From positions 1-64,000 of the forward strand of contig NZ_JAUXOD010000116.1 of the NCBI RefSeq assembly GCF_030682515.1: DNA of 64,000 nucleotides. The letters run 5' to 3'. Under the pieces are notes generated by a model, which was not told the origin of the DNA, searched no databases, and saw nothing but the letters and a program-made list of their open reading frames with translations. Both the position numbers and the translations under genes were made by a program. The DNA comes from Hoeflea sp. GTDB taxonomy: Bacteria > Pseudomonadota > Alphaproteobacteria > Rhizobiales > Rhizobiaceae. This document shows, in pieces, positions 36,604 to 46,363 of this stretch; within the stretch, counting starts at the first letter, position 1; each line of letters begins with the position of its first letter.

Positions 36604-36873
36604 TCAATCCGCCGTCGGCAGGCGCCTCATGGTGAACTCGATCGTGTCGCCTTCGCCCGGCAGCGTCCGCCAGCTCTCGACCTCGGTCCAGTAGGCGGCC
36701 TTGGGCCAGGTGGAGAACCATTCCCGCGCCGTCTCGCGCGCCTCCTGGCGACTCATGCGGTAGGTCTTGCGCACGAATCCGCCCGGCCTGCCCGCGGCTT
36801 TCTCGCTGCGCGAACGGGCAATCTCCTTGCGCAGGCCGTCAAGCGGAGGGCGGCGGGGTGGAAACTGGCTCAT
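36604..36873 (-). CDS. Small basic protein of unknown function
   Basis: This is an 89-residue protein with a basic Pro/Arg-rich N-terminus (MSQFPPRRPPLDGLRKEIARSR). The C-terminal part has SRQEARETAREWFSTWPKAAYWTEVESW. The second half resembles small DUF proteins of Rhizobiales but no function is known. Located between soxR and hemF on the other strand. Forms a two-gene unit with the next small gene. Confidence 0.6.
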   Translation of the reverse strand: MSQFPPRRPPLDGLRKEIARSRSEKAAGRPGGFVRKTYRMSRQEARETAREWFSTWPKAAYWTEVESWRTLPGEGDTIEFTMRRLPTAD

Positions 36874-37062
36874 GGTCCTTCCTTGCTCGAAAAAATTCTA
36901 GCGTAAAAACTTTAAGGCTGCGAGTCCTGCCGCGATCCAGGCAACCGTGCGGCAACGGACCACCAAAAACCGGTTGGTTCCCGCACGTTGCCTGCACAGG
37001 CAAGGTTACATCCGGCGTGCGGGGCTGCTATGTCTCAGTCAAAATCATGTCGAGGAGCTCCC

Positions 37063-37974
37063 ATGCAACGCCCAAACCTGCCGGTCGGCCTGCCCGATGA
37101 CATAGAAGAGAAAAAGACAATCGCGCGCGAGTGGTTCGAGCATCTGCGCGACCAGATCTGCATGAGTTTCGAAAAGCTCGAGGACGAGGTCGCCAATCCC
37201 CAGTCCGAAGGCGAGCCGGGACGGTTCGAGCGCACCGAGTGGCTGCGCGACGAGGGCGCGGGCGGCGGCGGCACGATGTCGATCATGAAGGGACGGCTGT
37301 TCGAGAAGGTGGGCGTCCACACCTCCACCGTCCATGGCGAGTTCTCGCCCGAATTCCGCGGCCAGATCCCCGGCGCCGAGGAGGATCCGCGGTTCTGGGC
37401 GTCGGGCATCTCGCTGATCGCCCATCCCGTCAATCCGCATGTGCCGACCGTGCACATGAACACGCGCATGGTGGTGACCACCAGCCACTGGTTCGGCGGC
37501 GGCGCCGACCTGACCCCGGTGCTCGACGCGCGGCGGACCCAGACCGATCCCGATACGATGCTGTTCCACCGCGCCATGGAGATCGCCTGCACCCGCCACG
37601 CCGTCGCCGACTATCCGAAGTTCAAGGCCTGGTGCGAGGAGTATTTCTTCCTGCCCCACCGCAACGAGCCGCGCGGCATCGGCGGCATCTTCTACGACTG
37701 GCAGCATTCCGACGAGGACATGGGCGGCTGGACCGCAGATTTGGCCTTCACCCAGGATGTCGGCCGCGCCTTCAACGTGGTCTATCCCAAGATCGTGCGG
37801 GCCAATTTTGGCAAGCCCTGGAGCGATCAGGAGCGCACCGAGCAGCTGATCCGCCGCGGACGCTATGTCGAGTTCAACCTGCTCTACGACCGCGGAACCA
37901 TCTTTGGCCTGAAGACCGGCGGCAATGTCGCCTCGATCCTATCGTCGCTGCCGCCGGTGGTGATGTATCCGTGA
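37063..37974 (+). CDS. hemF: Oxygen-dependent coproporphyrinogen III oxidase
   Basis: This 303-residue enzyme converts coproporphyrinogen III to protoporphyrinogen IX with O2 in haem synthesis. Family blocks are [60 protein letters not shown] and [25 protein letters not shown] lies 5 bases before the ATG at 37063. Supplies haem for the cytochromes encoded at 28 kb, although not linked in an operon. Confidence 0.96.
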   Translation: MQRPNLPVGLPDDIEEKKTIAREWFEHLRDQICMSFEKLEDEVANPQSEGEPGRFERTEWLRDEGAGGGGTMSIMKGRLFEKVGVHTSTVHGEFSPEFRGQIPGAEEDPRFWASGISLIAHPVNPHVPTVHMNTRMVVTTSHWFGGGADLTPVLDARRTQTDPDTMLFHRAMEIACTRHAVADYPKFKAWCEEYFFLPHRNEPRGIGGIFYDWQHSDEDMGGWTADLAFTQDVGRAFNVVYPKIVRANFGKPWSDQERTEQLIRRGRYVEFNLLYDRGTIFGLKTGGNVASILSSLPPVVMYP

Positions 37975-38006
37975 GGCAAATCCGAAGCTTGAGCGAGAAT
38001 CGCCCG

Positions 38007-38462
38007 TCAGGGCCGCGCTGACGCAGCCTTGCGCAGCGCTTCGTCGATCAGCTGGTTGGCGATCTTCATCCTTGTCGTGGCGGCGTCGCGCCAGTCCTCG
38101 GGCGTCCGGTCGGGATGGTTCAAGCGAGCAAAGCCGCGCCGCTTGCGCTGCAGCTGGGCGGCGGTGTCGGAGGGGAGCAGGCCAAGGTCCCTGGCAATCT
38201 CCTCGGCGCTCTGCCGCTTGAGATGCGTCGCGTCGAAAACGGGTTTCGGCGGCGGCGCGACGGGCTCGCTGTCATGGTCGAAATAGGCTTGGTCGAGCCC
38301 TTCGCCGCTCCGCCAGGCCTGCGGCGCCACGGCAGGCCCCACAAAGCTGGAATTGAGGCCGCGGATGGCCGTCCATGACCGGGCGCCCGGTTGCGGCGCA
38401 TCCGCCCGGTCCCGGCTCACGCGGTCCAGAACCGCGTCGAACATGCTCAATCCCACAATCAT
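38007..38462 (-). CDS. J-domain-like protein
   Basis: This is a 151-residue protein. The C-terminal 70 residues contain a degenerate J-domain, with SAEEIARDLGLLPSDTAAQLQRKRRGFARLNHPDRTPEDW including the key HPD triad. The N-terminal half is variable and Ala/Pro-rich. It may recruit DnaK. The ATG at 38462 is preferred over a GTG at 38480 because AGGG lies just upstream. Confidence 0.75.
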   Translation of the reverse strand: MIVGLSMFDAVLDRVSRDRADAPQPGARSWTAIRGLNSSFVGPAVAPQAWRSGEGLDQAYFDHDSEPVAPPPKPVFDATHLKRQSAEEIARDLGLLPSDTAAQLQRKRRGFARLNHPDRTPEDWRDAATTRMKIANQLIDEALRKAASARP

Positions 38463-38626
38463 CAGACTGCCCTGTGTCACACCGAAAATGCCGGCCTACC
38501 CGACATTGCTAGCGGAAGATGGTTAACATCATCCGACCACAGTCTGTTCCTCGAATGTGTCACTATTGGGCAAGTCATCCGGAAGTCATCGCAGATCGAC
38601 CAAAAGCTCACCGGAATTGAGCCTTA

Positions 38627-38640
38627 TTGACCTGCGTCAA
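38627..38640. promoter_or_regulatory. FNR/FixK-type box upstream of DUF1059
   Basis: The site reads TTGAC-CTGC-GTCAA, a perfect palindrome. It is centred about 122 bases before the DUF1059 start. A TATTCT at 38675-38680 is the likeliest -10. The 275-base gap between the divergent genes holds no other feature. Confidence 0.6.
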
Positions 38641-38755
38641 TGCGTCCGGCCACGCTTCTGTCAAAAATGGAGCCTATTCTGAAACGATGCTGCGCTGGCA
38701 CTCCGGTCGGATCAGCGCGGATCAACGATAGCCGGCAAAACAAGGAGGAGTAGCC

Positions 38756-38941
38756 ATGAAGACCTTCCATTGCGGATCCCTCGTCCCCGGATGCGACTGG
38801 CACACGCGCGCCGACAGCGAGGCGGAAATCGTCTCCCGGGCCATCGACCATCTGCGCGTCACCCACGGCGAGACCATCATCCGCCCGTCCATCGTCGAGC
38901 AGATCAAGGCGCGGATGAGCGAAGAGGAAGACGCCGCCTGA
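38756..38941 (+). CDS. DUF1059 small protein
   Basis: This 61-residue protein has the start MKTFHCGSLVPGCDW and the central EIVSRAIDHLRVTHG, matching the DUF1059 family of short soluble proteins with conserved Cys and His that could bind metal. AGGAGG lies 7 bases upstream. An FNR/FixK-type box in its promoter region hints at expression at low oxygen. Confidence 0.85.
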   Translation: MKTFHCGSLVPGCDWHTRADSEAEIVSRAIDHLRVTHGETIIRPSIVEQIKARMSEEEDAA

Positions 38942-38960
38942 GGCCCTGCGTGAGCCGGCC

Positions 38961-40211
38961 TCAGCCCGGCTCGCCCAGCAGCGTGTCCTTGTCGAGGGTG
39001 AAGTTGCTGTCGATCCAGCGCTCCTCGAGCGCCGACAGTCTGGCTCCCATGGCGGGGCCGGGCTTGACCCCTTGGGCCATCAGATCCGAGCCGCTCACCG
39101 GAAAGACCGGCCTTTCCCAACCCTGCGCGCGGGCCAGGTGGCGGCTGTGGCCGGCGGCGTCCGTCAGCGCCGTGGTGTCGGTGTCCGTGCGCGCCCGCGC
39201 AGAGACCAGCGACAGCCTGACCCGGTCGAGGATCGGCCCGGGTCCATGGCGATACAACAGCCGGTCGAGCGCCGTGATCGCCAGTGTCGGCGCGACCACA
39301 GGCGCCGCGGCCCACTGTGCGAGCCGGTCCGCGTCGGCGCGCGACAGCTTCAAACGCGCCGACATCTCGCGCATCCGCTCCGTATCCGGCGGCACGATCG
39401 CCATCAGCCTGAGCAGCGGATCGGGATCCCAGCCGAGCGCGGTTTCGGTGGCGATCAGCCCGCCGATCGAATCGATCCCCCATTTCTCGCTCTCGGGCAG
39501 CACCAGGCTCAACACGCCCGCCTGCCGCATCCAGAGCAGCGCCCGCCCCGGGTCGCGAGCCTTGAGAAGCGTCTTGAGTTCCTTCCAGACCCGCTCGGAC
39601 GAGAGCTTGACCAGATTGTCGCGCGCCCTCGCGCAGGCCTTGAGCGCCGCGGCATCCGGCCGGCCGGCGCCATAATGGGCGAAGAAGCGGAAATAGCGCA
39701 GGATCCTGAGATGATCCTCGGCGATCCGGTCGTCGGGCTCGCCGATGAACCGCACCGTGCGGCTAGCGATGTCTTCGAGCCCGCCGACCAGATCGATGAT
39801 CGCGCCGCTCGCATCCGCATAGAGCGCGTTGATGGTGAAGTCGCGCCGCGCCGCGTCAAGCTGCCAGTCGCTGCCGAACACCACCTTGGCCCGCCTGCCA
39901 TCGGTCTCGGCATCGTGGCGAAGCGTCGTCACCTCGAAGCCGCGGCCGTCGATGACCAGCGTCACCGTGCCATGGTCGAAGCCCGTCGGCACTGCGCGGA
40001 TGCCCTCGGCCTCGGCGCGCGCCATCACCTCGGCCGGCGCCCAGGTGGTGGCGAGATCGGTGTCGGTCACCGGCAGGTCCATCAGCGCATTGCGCACCGC
40101 GCCGCCGACCACCCGCACTTCCCCGCCCTCCTGGTTGAGGAGCGCGAAGATCCGCCCGAGCGCAGGGTCCTGGAACCAGCCCTCCCCAGCCACGCTTGCG
40201 GCAGTGATCAT
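38961..40211 (-). CDS. cca: CCA tRNA nucleotidyltransferase/poly(A) polymerase
   Basis: This 416-residue class II nucleotidyltransferase adds or repairs the tRNA 3' CCA end. The GGAVRNALM motif and the metal-binding DTD follow at about 36-53, then RRDFTINALY and the RNA-binding EDHLRILRYFRF helix. Length is slightly short of many homologues but motifs are complete. Overlaps the upstream Nudix gene by 4 bases. Confidence 0.93.
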   Translation of the reverse strand: MITAASVAGEGWFQDPALGRIFALLNQEGGEVRVVGGAVRNALMDLPVTDTDLATTWAPAEVMARAEAEGIRAVPTGFDHGTVTLVIDGRGFEVTTLRHDAETDGRRAKVVFGSDWQLDAARRDFTINALYADASGAIIDLVGGLEDIASRTVRFIGEPDDRIAEDHLRILRYFRFFAHYGAGRPDAAALKACARARDNLVKLSSERVWKELKTLLKARDPGRALLWMRQAGVLSLVLPESEKWGIDSIGGLIATETALGWDPDPLLRLMAIVPPDTERMREMSARLKLSRADADRLAQWAAAPVVAPTLAITALDRLLYRHGPGPILDRVRLSLVSARARTDTDTTALTDAAGHSRHLARAQGWERPVFPVSGSDLMAQGVKPGPAMGARLSALEERWIDSNFTLDKDTLLGEPG

Positions 40212-40867
40212 GCATAGAGCCTTTCATACATGGTGCGGATGATCCCGGCTGTGACGCCCCAGATCCGGTGTTCGCCAAACGGCATGGCGTAGTAATGCCG
40301 CTCGATGCCGTCCCAGACCCGGCTCTCTCGCTTGTGGTTGGCGGGATCCATCAGGAACGACAGCGGCGTCTCGAACACCGCGTCGACCTCCGCCGGATTG
40401 AGCGTGTAGGCATAGCCCGGCCGCACCACCGCCAGCACCGGCGTGATGTGATAGCCTGTGGTGGTCATGTAGGCCGGCAGCCGGCCCACGGGCTCGACGA
40501 AGCGCCGGTCCAGTCCGATTTCCTCCTCGGCCTCGCGCATCGCGGCGATCTCCGGGCTGCCGTCCTCCGGATCGATCGCGCCGCCCGGAAACGCCACCTG
40601 CCCCGAATGCCGCCGCATGGCCACTGCGCGACGCGTCAGGATCACCTGCGCCTCGGGCCCTTCATCCGTGACCGGCACCAGCACCGCGGCGTCGCGCAGC
40701 TTGACGCCCGTGAAAAAGGCCGCCAGATCCGGGTTGAGCAGATGATCGCCATGGCCGAAATGGGCGGGCGCCGCACCGAAGGCATGCTCGGGATCGTGCG
40801 CTTGTGCGCGCAGGCGAAAATCCGCCGCGTCGAGCCTCAGCGGCAGCCTGGATGCGGCGCCGCTCAC
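40208..40867 (-). CDS. Nudix hydrolase, CoA pyrophosphatase type
   Basis: This 219-residue Nudix enzyme carries the Nudix box GGAIDPEDGSPEIAAMREAEEEIGL, which has REAEEEIG. The preceding AMRRHSGQVAFPGG is the UPF0035 signature of CoA pyrophosphatases. GTG start at 40867 overlaps the DUF1285 stop. Middle gene of a DUF1285-nudix-cca operon. Confidence 0.92.
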   Translation of the reverse strand: MSGAASRLPLRLDAADFRLRAQAHDPEHAFGAAPAHFGHGDHLLNPDLAAFFTGVKLRDAAVLVPVTDEGPEAQVILTRRAVAMRRHSGQVAFPGGAIDPEDGSPEIAAMREAEEEIGLDRRFVEPVGRLPAYMTTTGYHITPVLAVVRPGYAYTLNPAEVDAVFETPLSFLMDPANHKRESRVWDGIERHYYAMPFGEHRIWGVTAGIIRTMYERLYA

Positions 40868-41484
40868 GACTGCGCCTCCAGCTCGGCCATCTTCATCACC
40901 GGAAAGGTTGCGCCACCGGAGCGGACCGCGAACATCCTCTCGCCCGCGATCTCGGCCTCTTCGCCGCGCGCCAGGAGATCATAAGTCACCGCGCGGCTGA
41001 CCAGTGCCTCAAGCCGCCCGCGCACCAAAAGATAGGGCTTGAGCTGATCGGTCTCGCCCAGGGTGACGAACCGGAGCGGGTTGTCCGGTCCGGCCTTGAC
41101 CACATCGCCGACATTGGTCCTGAAGGTGAGCACAGGCTCGCCCTTTTCCTCGGCCACGCTCATCTCGACGGCCAGGAACGGGGCATCGGCGATTCGGATC
41201 CCGAGCTTTTCCACAGGCGTGACCAGATAGGTCATGCCGTCCTCGTCGCGGCGCAAGACCGTGGAAAACAATCGCACCAGTGCGGGCCTGCCAATCGGCG
41301 TGCCCATGTAGAACCAGGTGCCGTCAGCGCGGATTTCCATGTCGATTTCGCCGCAATAGGGCGGATTCCAGCGCTCGACGGGCGGCAAACCATCCTTGCC
41401 GGCATTGCGGTCGGCCTGGGCGCGCGAAATCAGCGCCGCGAGGTCCGCGGCATCTGTTTTCGTGGTGGTCCTTGTTTTTGCCAT
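40864..41484 (-). CDS. DUF1285 protein
   Basis: This 206-residue soluble protein has the family blocks PPVERWNPPYCGEIDMEI, DGTWFYMGTPIGRPALVRLFSTVLRRDEDG and TPVEKLGIRI. DUF1285 proteins have a two-domain beta fold. Their role is unknown. First gene of the three-gene operon. Confidence 0.9.
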   Translation of the reverse strand: MAKTRTTTKTDAADLAALISRAQADRNAGKDGLPPVERWNPPYCGEIDMEIRADGTWFYMGTPIGRPALVRLFSTVLRRDEDGMTYLVTPVEKLGIRIADAPFLAVEMSVAEEKGEPVLTFRTNVGDVVKAGPDNPLRFVTLGETDQLKPYLLVRGRLEALVSRAVTYDLLARGEEAEIAGERMFAVRSGGATFPVMKMAELEAQS

Positions 41485-41613
41485 TGTCCTGTCCAGCTAT
41501 GGTTAGAGCTAACGAGATAGTCAACCCAACCGCACTTGTCAGCCTTTTGGGGTGGAATAAGTTTGCGGGAAGCCTAAGGTCTGACCCCAGACCACGAACG
41601 TTCGGAGATACTC

Positions 41614-42627
41614 ATGGGACGCATCGACACTGGAGCCAAGCCGATCGACGAGAAAGCGGTGATCGCGGCCGCCGAGCATGCGCTGGCCGATATCTCCGCG
41701 ATCCGGACCGCCGTGTCGGAGGTCATCTTCGGCCAGGAAAAGGTGGTCGAACAGACCCTGCTTGCGGTGCTGTCGGGCGGCCACGCGTTGCTGGTCGGCG
41801 TCCCCGGTCTCGCCAAGACCAAGCTGGTGACCACGCTCGGAACAGTGCTGGGCCTTGGCTCCAACCGCATACAGTTCACCCCCGACCTGATGCCGTCGGA
41901 TATCCTGGGCTCCGAAGTCATGGACCAGGACGAGAATGGCCGCCGCTCCTTCCGCTTCGTGCCGGGGCCGGTGTTCACCCAGCTGCTGATGGCCGACGAG
42001 ATCAACCGCGCCTCGCCGCGCACCCAGTCGGCGCTGCTGCAGGCGATGCAGGAATACCACGTCACTGTCGCAGGCGCCGCGCACAATCTGCCGCGCCCGT
42101 TCCATGTGCTGGCGACCCAGAACCCGCTGGAACAGGAAGGCACCTATCCACTGCCCGAAGCCCAGCTCGACCGCTTCCTGATGCAGGTCGACGTCCCCTA
42201 CCCGGAAATGGCCGCCGAACGGCAGATCCTGCTCGAGACCACCGGCGCCCGCGACGCCGTGGCCCGTCCGGCCATCACCATGGAACGGCTGGCCGCGATC
42301 CAGGCGCTGATCCGGCAGATGCCGGTGCCCGAATCGGTGGTCGACGCCATTCTCGACCTGGTCCGCTCCGCCCGTCCCGGCCATGGCAACGCCCGCGTCG
42401 ACGAGACCGTGTCCTGGGGTCCGGGTCCCCGTGCCGGCCAATCGATGATGCTCTGCGCCCGGGCGCGGGCGCTCTATGACGGCCGCCTGGCGCCCTCGAT
42501 CGACGACGTGCGGGCGCTGGCCGAGCCGATCCTGCAGCACCGCATGGCGCTCACCTTCTCAGCCCGTGCCGAAGGCATCGGCATCCGCGATGTCATCGCC
42601 GGGCTCGTAGCCCCGAAGGCCGGGTGA
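41614..42627 (+). CDS. MoxR-type AAA+ ATPase
   Basis: This 337-residue AAA+ protein has Walker A GVPGLAKTK (atypical Lys/Thr placement but usual for MoxR), Walker B LLMADEINRA, sensor 1 VLATQNPLEQEGTYPLPEAQ, and a C-terminal lid. MoxR proteins act as chaperones with DUF58 and von Willebrand-type partners. GGAG precedes the ATG. First gene of a four-gene operon. Confidence 0.92.
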   Translation: MGRIDTGAKPIDEKAVIAAAEHALADISAIRTAVSEVIFGQEKVVEQTLLAVLSGGHALLVGVPGLAKTKLVTTLGTVLGLGSNRIQFTPDLMPSDILGSEVMDQDENGRRSFRFVPGPVFTQLLMADEINRASPRTQSALLQAMQEYHVTVAGAAHNLPRPFHVLATQNPLEQEGTYPLPEAQLDRFLMQVDVPYPEMAAERQILLETTGARDAVARPAITMERLAAIQALIRQMPVPESVVDAILDLVRSARPGHGNARVDETVSWGPGPRAGQSMMLCARARALYDGRLAPSIDDVRALAEPILQHRMALTFSARAEGIGIRDVIAGLVAPKAG

Positions 42628-42631
42628 GCCG

Positions 42632-43549
42632 ATGGCCCCGATCGGCCAGCTGACGCAACCCACGGCGCGGCTTGATGCGCTGGCCCGCGCGCGCCAGCGT
42701 GCGGCGCTTCTGCCTGATTGCCTGGCCGAGGCAAGGCGCGTCGCCAATACCGTGATCGCCGGCTGGCATGGCCGCCGCAAGCGCGGCATCGGCGAGACCT
42801 TCTGGCAGTTCCGGCCCTATGTCGACGGCGAATCGCTTTCGCGCATCGACTGGCGGCGCTCGGCGCGCGACGATCATCTTTATGTCCGCGACCGCGAGTG
42901 GGAAGCCGCCCACACGATCTGGCTCTGGGCCGATCAGTCGCCGTCGATGCTGTACAAGTCCGAGGTCGCGATGGTCAGCAAGGAAAGCCGCGCGCTGGTG
43001 ATGATGCTGGCGCTGGCCGAAATCCTGTCGCGTTCCGGCGAACGCGTCGGCTGCCCCGGCATCATGGACCCCGTCTCCTCCCGCAACGCCGCCGAACGGC
43101 TGGCGCTGGCGCTGGCGCATGCGCCGCGACAGACCGGGCTGCCGGATCTGGGCCGTGTCGGGCGGATGAGCGACGTGGTGCTGATCAGCGATTTCCTCGA
43201 TCCCGACGAGACGCTGGAACGCTGCATCGGCCCCGCTGCCCGGCGCGGCATCCGCGGCCACGCCATCGAGATCTCCGATCCGGCGGAAGAGAATTTTCCC
43301 TATTCCGGGCGCACCGAATTCCGCGATCCGGAGACCGGCCAGAAACTGGTCGCCGGGCGCGCCGAGACCGTCGCCGCCGACTACCGCCGCGCCTGGCTCG
43401 CCCGCCGCGAGGTTCTGGCGCAGGGCGTGCGGCGCCTGGGATGGAGCTTTCTCTCCCACCGCACCGACCGCATGGCGTCGGAAGCGCTGGCCGCCGCGCA
43501 TGGTCATCTCTCGGGCATTCCGTCCACCGCACGGCCGGGGGTGGCATGA
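42632..43549 (+). CDS. DUF58 protein
   Basis: This 305-residue protein has the DUF58 signature YVDGESLSRIDWRRSARDDHLYVRDREWE at about residues 65-95, followed by a VWA-like fold (LWADQSPSM, VVLISDFLDPDE). It pairs with MoxR in most bacteria. Starts 4 bases after the MoxR stop and overlaps the next gene by 4 bases. Confidence 0.92.
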   Translation: MAPIGQLTQPTARLDALARARQRAALLPDCLAEARRVANTVIAGWHGRRKRGIGETFWQFRPYVDGESLSRIDWRRSARDDHLYVRDREWEAAHTIWLWADQSPSMLYKSEVAMVSKESRALVMMLALAEILSRSGERVGCPGIMDPVSSRNAAERLALALAHAPRQTGLPDLGRVGRMSDVVLISDFLDPDETLERCIGPAARRGIRGHAIEISDPAEENFPYSGRTEFRDPETGQKLVAGRAETVAADYRRAWLARREVLAQGVRRLGWSFLSHRTDRMASEALAAAHGHLSGIPSTARPGVA

Positions 43550-46362
43550 TCGCGGGCCTTCCCATCGCCTTTGGCGCACCGGCGATCCTGTTCGGACTGC
43601 TTGCTCTGCCGGTGATCTGGTGGCTGCTGCGGCTGACGCCGCCGCGTCCCCAGGCCGAACCCTTCGCGCCGCTGGCCATTCTCGCCCGCGTGCTCAAGCC
43701 CGAGGAAACCCCCTCGCGCAGTCCCTGGTGGCTGACCGCGCTCAGACTGCTGATCGCGGCGCTGGTGATCCTGGCGCTCGCCGAACCGGTGCTCAATCCG
43801 CGCGACCGGGCGCTGTCGTCCAATGGTCCGCTGGCGCTGATCATCGACAATGGCTGGGCCAGCGCGCCCGACTGGGAAGCGCGCATCGAGGCCGCCGACA
43901 TGCTGATCGGTGAAGCCGGCGATCTCGGCGTGCCGGTGTCCATCGTCTTTACCGCCGACCGCCGCCCCGACGCCACGCCCGGCAGCTTCGAGCGGGCGCG
44001 GGAACAGTTGCGCGCCGCAAGGCCGCGTCCCCTGAAGCCTGCGCGCGACAGCGCCGTCACGGCACTGATCGCGGCGTTCGGCGAGACCCGGCCCGGCACG
44101 ATCGCCTATCTGTCCGACGGCGTCGACACCGAGGACGCGAGCGCCGCGCTCGGCCGGCTCGCAGCCCTTGACCCCGCCGCGATCCGCATCGTCGGCGCCG
44201 ACGGGGCCACCGCGCTGGCCCTGACCAATGCCGACAATGGCGCCGACGCGCTCACCGTATCGGCCAACCGTCTCGAGACGGGCGCGACCGACCGCTACCG
44301 CCTGTCGGCGCGCGACGGCCAGGGCCGCGAGATCGCCACCGGCGACCTCCTGTTTGGAGCCACGGACACGAGCGCCACGGGGACGATCTCCGCCCCCTTC
44401 GAAATCCGCAACGACATCGCCCGCCTTGATGTCGTGGGCATCGACACCGCCGGATCGGCGCGGCTGCTCGACGACAGTTTCCGCCGCCGCCGCGTCGCGC
44501 TCATTTCGGGCGAGGCGGCCGACATCGCCCAGCCGCTCTTGTCGCCGCTCTATTACATCAACCGGGCGCTCTCGCCCTATGCCGACCTGATCGAGGCGGG
44601 CAGCGCCGACATGTCCGAAGCGGTCCCGAGACTTCTCGCGCAATCTCCTGCCGTCATCGTCATGGCCGATATCGGCGTGCTGCCCGATGACGTCGGCGCG
44701 CCGCTCAACGAGTGGATCGAGCGCGGCGGCACGTTGATCCGCTTCGCCGGTCCGCGCCTGGCCGCGGGGACTTCGGACGATCCGCTGACGCCCGTGCTGT
44801 TGCGCAAGGGCGAACGCGAGCTTGGCGGCGCCATGTCCTGGATCGAGCCACAGCCGCTCGCCTCCTATCCCTCGACCGGCCCCTTCGCCGGATTGCCGGC
44901 GCCGCGCGACGTGACCGTCAGCCGCCAGGTCCTGGCCGAACCCACGGCCGATCTGGCCGAGCGCACCTGGGCAAGCCTGGCGGACGGAACGCCGCTGGTC
45001 ACCGCCATGGACCGCGGCGCAGGACGGATCGTGCTGTTCCATGTCACCGCCGAGGCCGGCTGGTCCAACCTGCCGATCTCGGGCCATTTCGTCGACATGC
45101 TGCGCCGCGTCGTGCAATTGTCCCGCGCGGTCTCGGGCGGCGGCGAGGCCGGCACCGGCATCCTGCCACCCTGGCGCCTGCTCGACGCCAGCGGCGCGCT
45201 GCTGCCCGCAAGCGGCGACGCGAAGCCGCTCGACCTCACGGCAGGCCGCGTGGCCCAGGTGAGCGCCGACAATCCCCCCGGCCTCTACGGCGCCGAGGAC
45301 GGCTTCGTGGCGCTGAACCTGTTTTCGCCGGGCGAGACGCTGAGCCCCGTCGCCATCCCCGATTTCGAGGTCCCGGTCACCCGCGCCCCGGTCGCGGGCG
45401 ACAGCGCGGTCGACTTCAGGCCCTGGCTGTTTGGCGCGGCCCTCGTGGCGCTGCTGCTCGACACGGTGATCATGCTGGTGCTCAACGGCGCCTTCCGGCC
45501 GCGATCCATCAAGCTTGTGTCGAGGCCCGCCGCCGCGGCCCTGCTGCTGGCGGTTGGCCTGTCCCTTGCGCTCCTGGCCGCGCCCGGTTCAGCCAGTGCC
45601 CAGGACACTCAGCCCGGCGACGCCGATCTGCTCGAAAGCCTTGATGAAACCCACCTCGCCTATGTCATCACCGGCGATGACGACGTCGACGCCACCAGCC
45701 GCGCCGGGCTCGACAGCCTGTCCTCCTATCTTGCGTCGCGAACCGCGCTGGAGCCGGGTGGAGCCATCGGCGTCGACATCGAGACCGACCAGCTGGCGCT
45801 CTATCCGCTGATCTACTGGCCGATGGACGACACCTCCGCGCTTCCCTCCGCCGCCGCCATCAGCCGCATCGACGCCTACATGAAAAGCGGGGGCACTGTG
45901 CTGTTCGACACCCGCGACCAGATCGTCGACTTGGGCGGCGGCTCGAGCCAGCTCACGCTGAGACTGCAGCAGATTCTCGCGAGCCTCGACATTCCGGCGC
46001 TGGAACCGGTCCCGGCCGATCATGTGCTGACCAAGTCCTTCTATCTGCTCGACACCTTTCCGGGCCGCTATTCCGACGGGCCTCTGTGGGTGGAATCGAC
46101 GCCCGAATCCGACAACCCGTCCGAGCGCCCGGCGCGCTCCGGCGATGGCGTCTCCTCGATCCTGATCACCGGCAACGACATGGCTGCCGCCTGGGCGCTC
46201 GACGAGCAGGGGTTTCCGATGTTCTCGACCGTCCCGGCAGATCCCTGGCAGCGCGAATATGCCTTCCGCGCCGGCGTCAACATCGTCATGTACATGCTGA
46301 CCGGCAACTACAAGGCCGACCAGGTGCACATCCCGGCGCTGCTCGAACGGTTGGGACAATGA
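43546..46362 (+). CDS. DUF4159 protein with BatA-like N-terminus
   Basis: This is a 938-residue membrane protein. The N-terminal BatA-type anchor (LLALPVIWWLLRLTPPRP) has two helices in the first 85 residues. A VWA-like or glutamine-amidotransferase-like periplasmic part follows, then two helices at about 628-646 and 663-685, the second ending in a signal-peptide-like ASA site. After that comes DUF4159 (about 690-930, with HLAYVITGDDDV and PLIYWPMDD). Function unknown; the MoxR system may be an envelope chaperone. Confidence 0.88.
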   Translation: MIAGLPIAFGAPAILFGLLALPVIWWLLRLTPPRPQAEPFAPLAILARVLKPEETPSRSPWWLTALRLLIAALVILALAEPVLNPRDRALSSNGPLALIIDNGWASAPDWEARIEAADMLIGEAGDLGVPVSIVFTADRRPDATPGSFERAREQLRAARPRPLKPARDSAVTALIAAFGETRPGTIAYLSDGVDTEDASAALGRLAALDPAAIRIVGADGATALALTNADNGADALTVSANRLETGATDRYRLSARDGQGREIATGDLLFGATDTSATGTISAPFEIRNDIARLDVVGIDTAGSARLLDDSFRRRRVALISGEAADIAQPLLSPLYYINRALSPYADLIEAGSADMSEAVPRLLAQSPAVIVMADIGVLPDDVGAPLNEWIERGGTLIRFAGPRLAAGTSDDPLTPVLLRKGERELGGAMSWIEPQPLASYPSTGPFAGLPAPRDVTVSRQVLAEPTADLAERTWASLADGTPLVTAMDRGAGRIVLFHVTAEAGWSNLPISGHFVDMLRRVVQLSRAVSGGGEAGTGILPPWRLLDASGALLPASGDAKPLDLTAGRVAQVSADNPPGLYGAEDGFVALNLFSPGETLSPVAIPDFEVPVTRAPVAGDSAVDFRPWLFGAALVALLLDTVIMLVLNGAFRPRSIKLVSRPAAAALLLAVGLSLALLAAPGSASAQDTQPGDADLLESLDETHLAYVITGDDDVDATSRAGLDSLSSYLASRTALEPGGAIGVDIETDQLALYPLIYWPMDDTSALPSAAAISRIDAYMKSGGTVLFDTRDQIVDLGGGSSQLTLRLQQILASLDIPALEPVPADHVLTKSFYLLDTFPGRYSDGPLWVESTPESDNPSERPARSGDGVSSILITGNDMAAAWALDEQGFPMFSTVPADPWQREYAFRAGVNIVMYMLTGNYKADQVHIPALLERLGQ

Positions 46363-46363
46363 C

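Noticed and set aside
42718-46362. A 1214-codon open frame covering the DUF58 gene in another frame
   Set aside because: Only the part from 43546 is the DUF4159 protein. The upstream part is a shadow of the DUF58 gene, low in hydrophobic patterning and rich in Arg.
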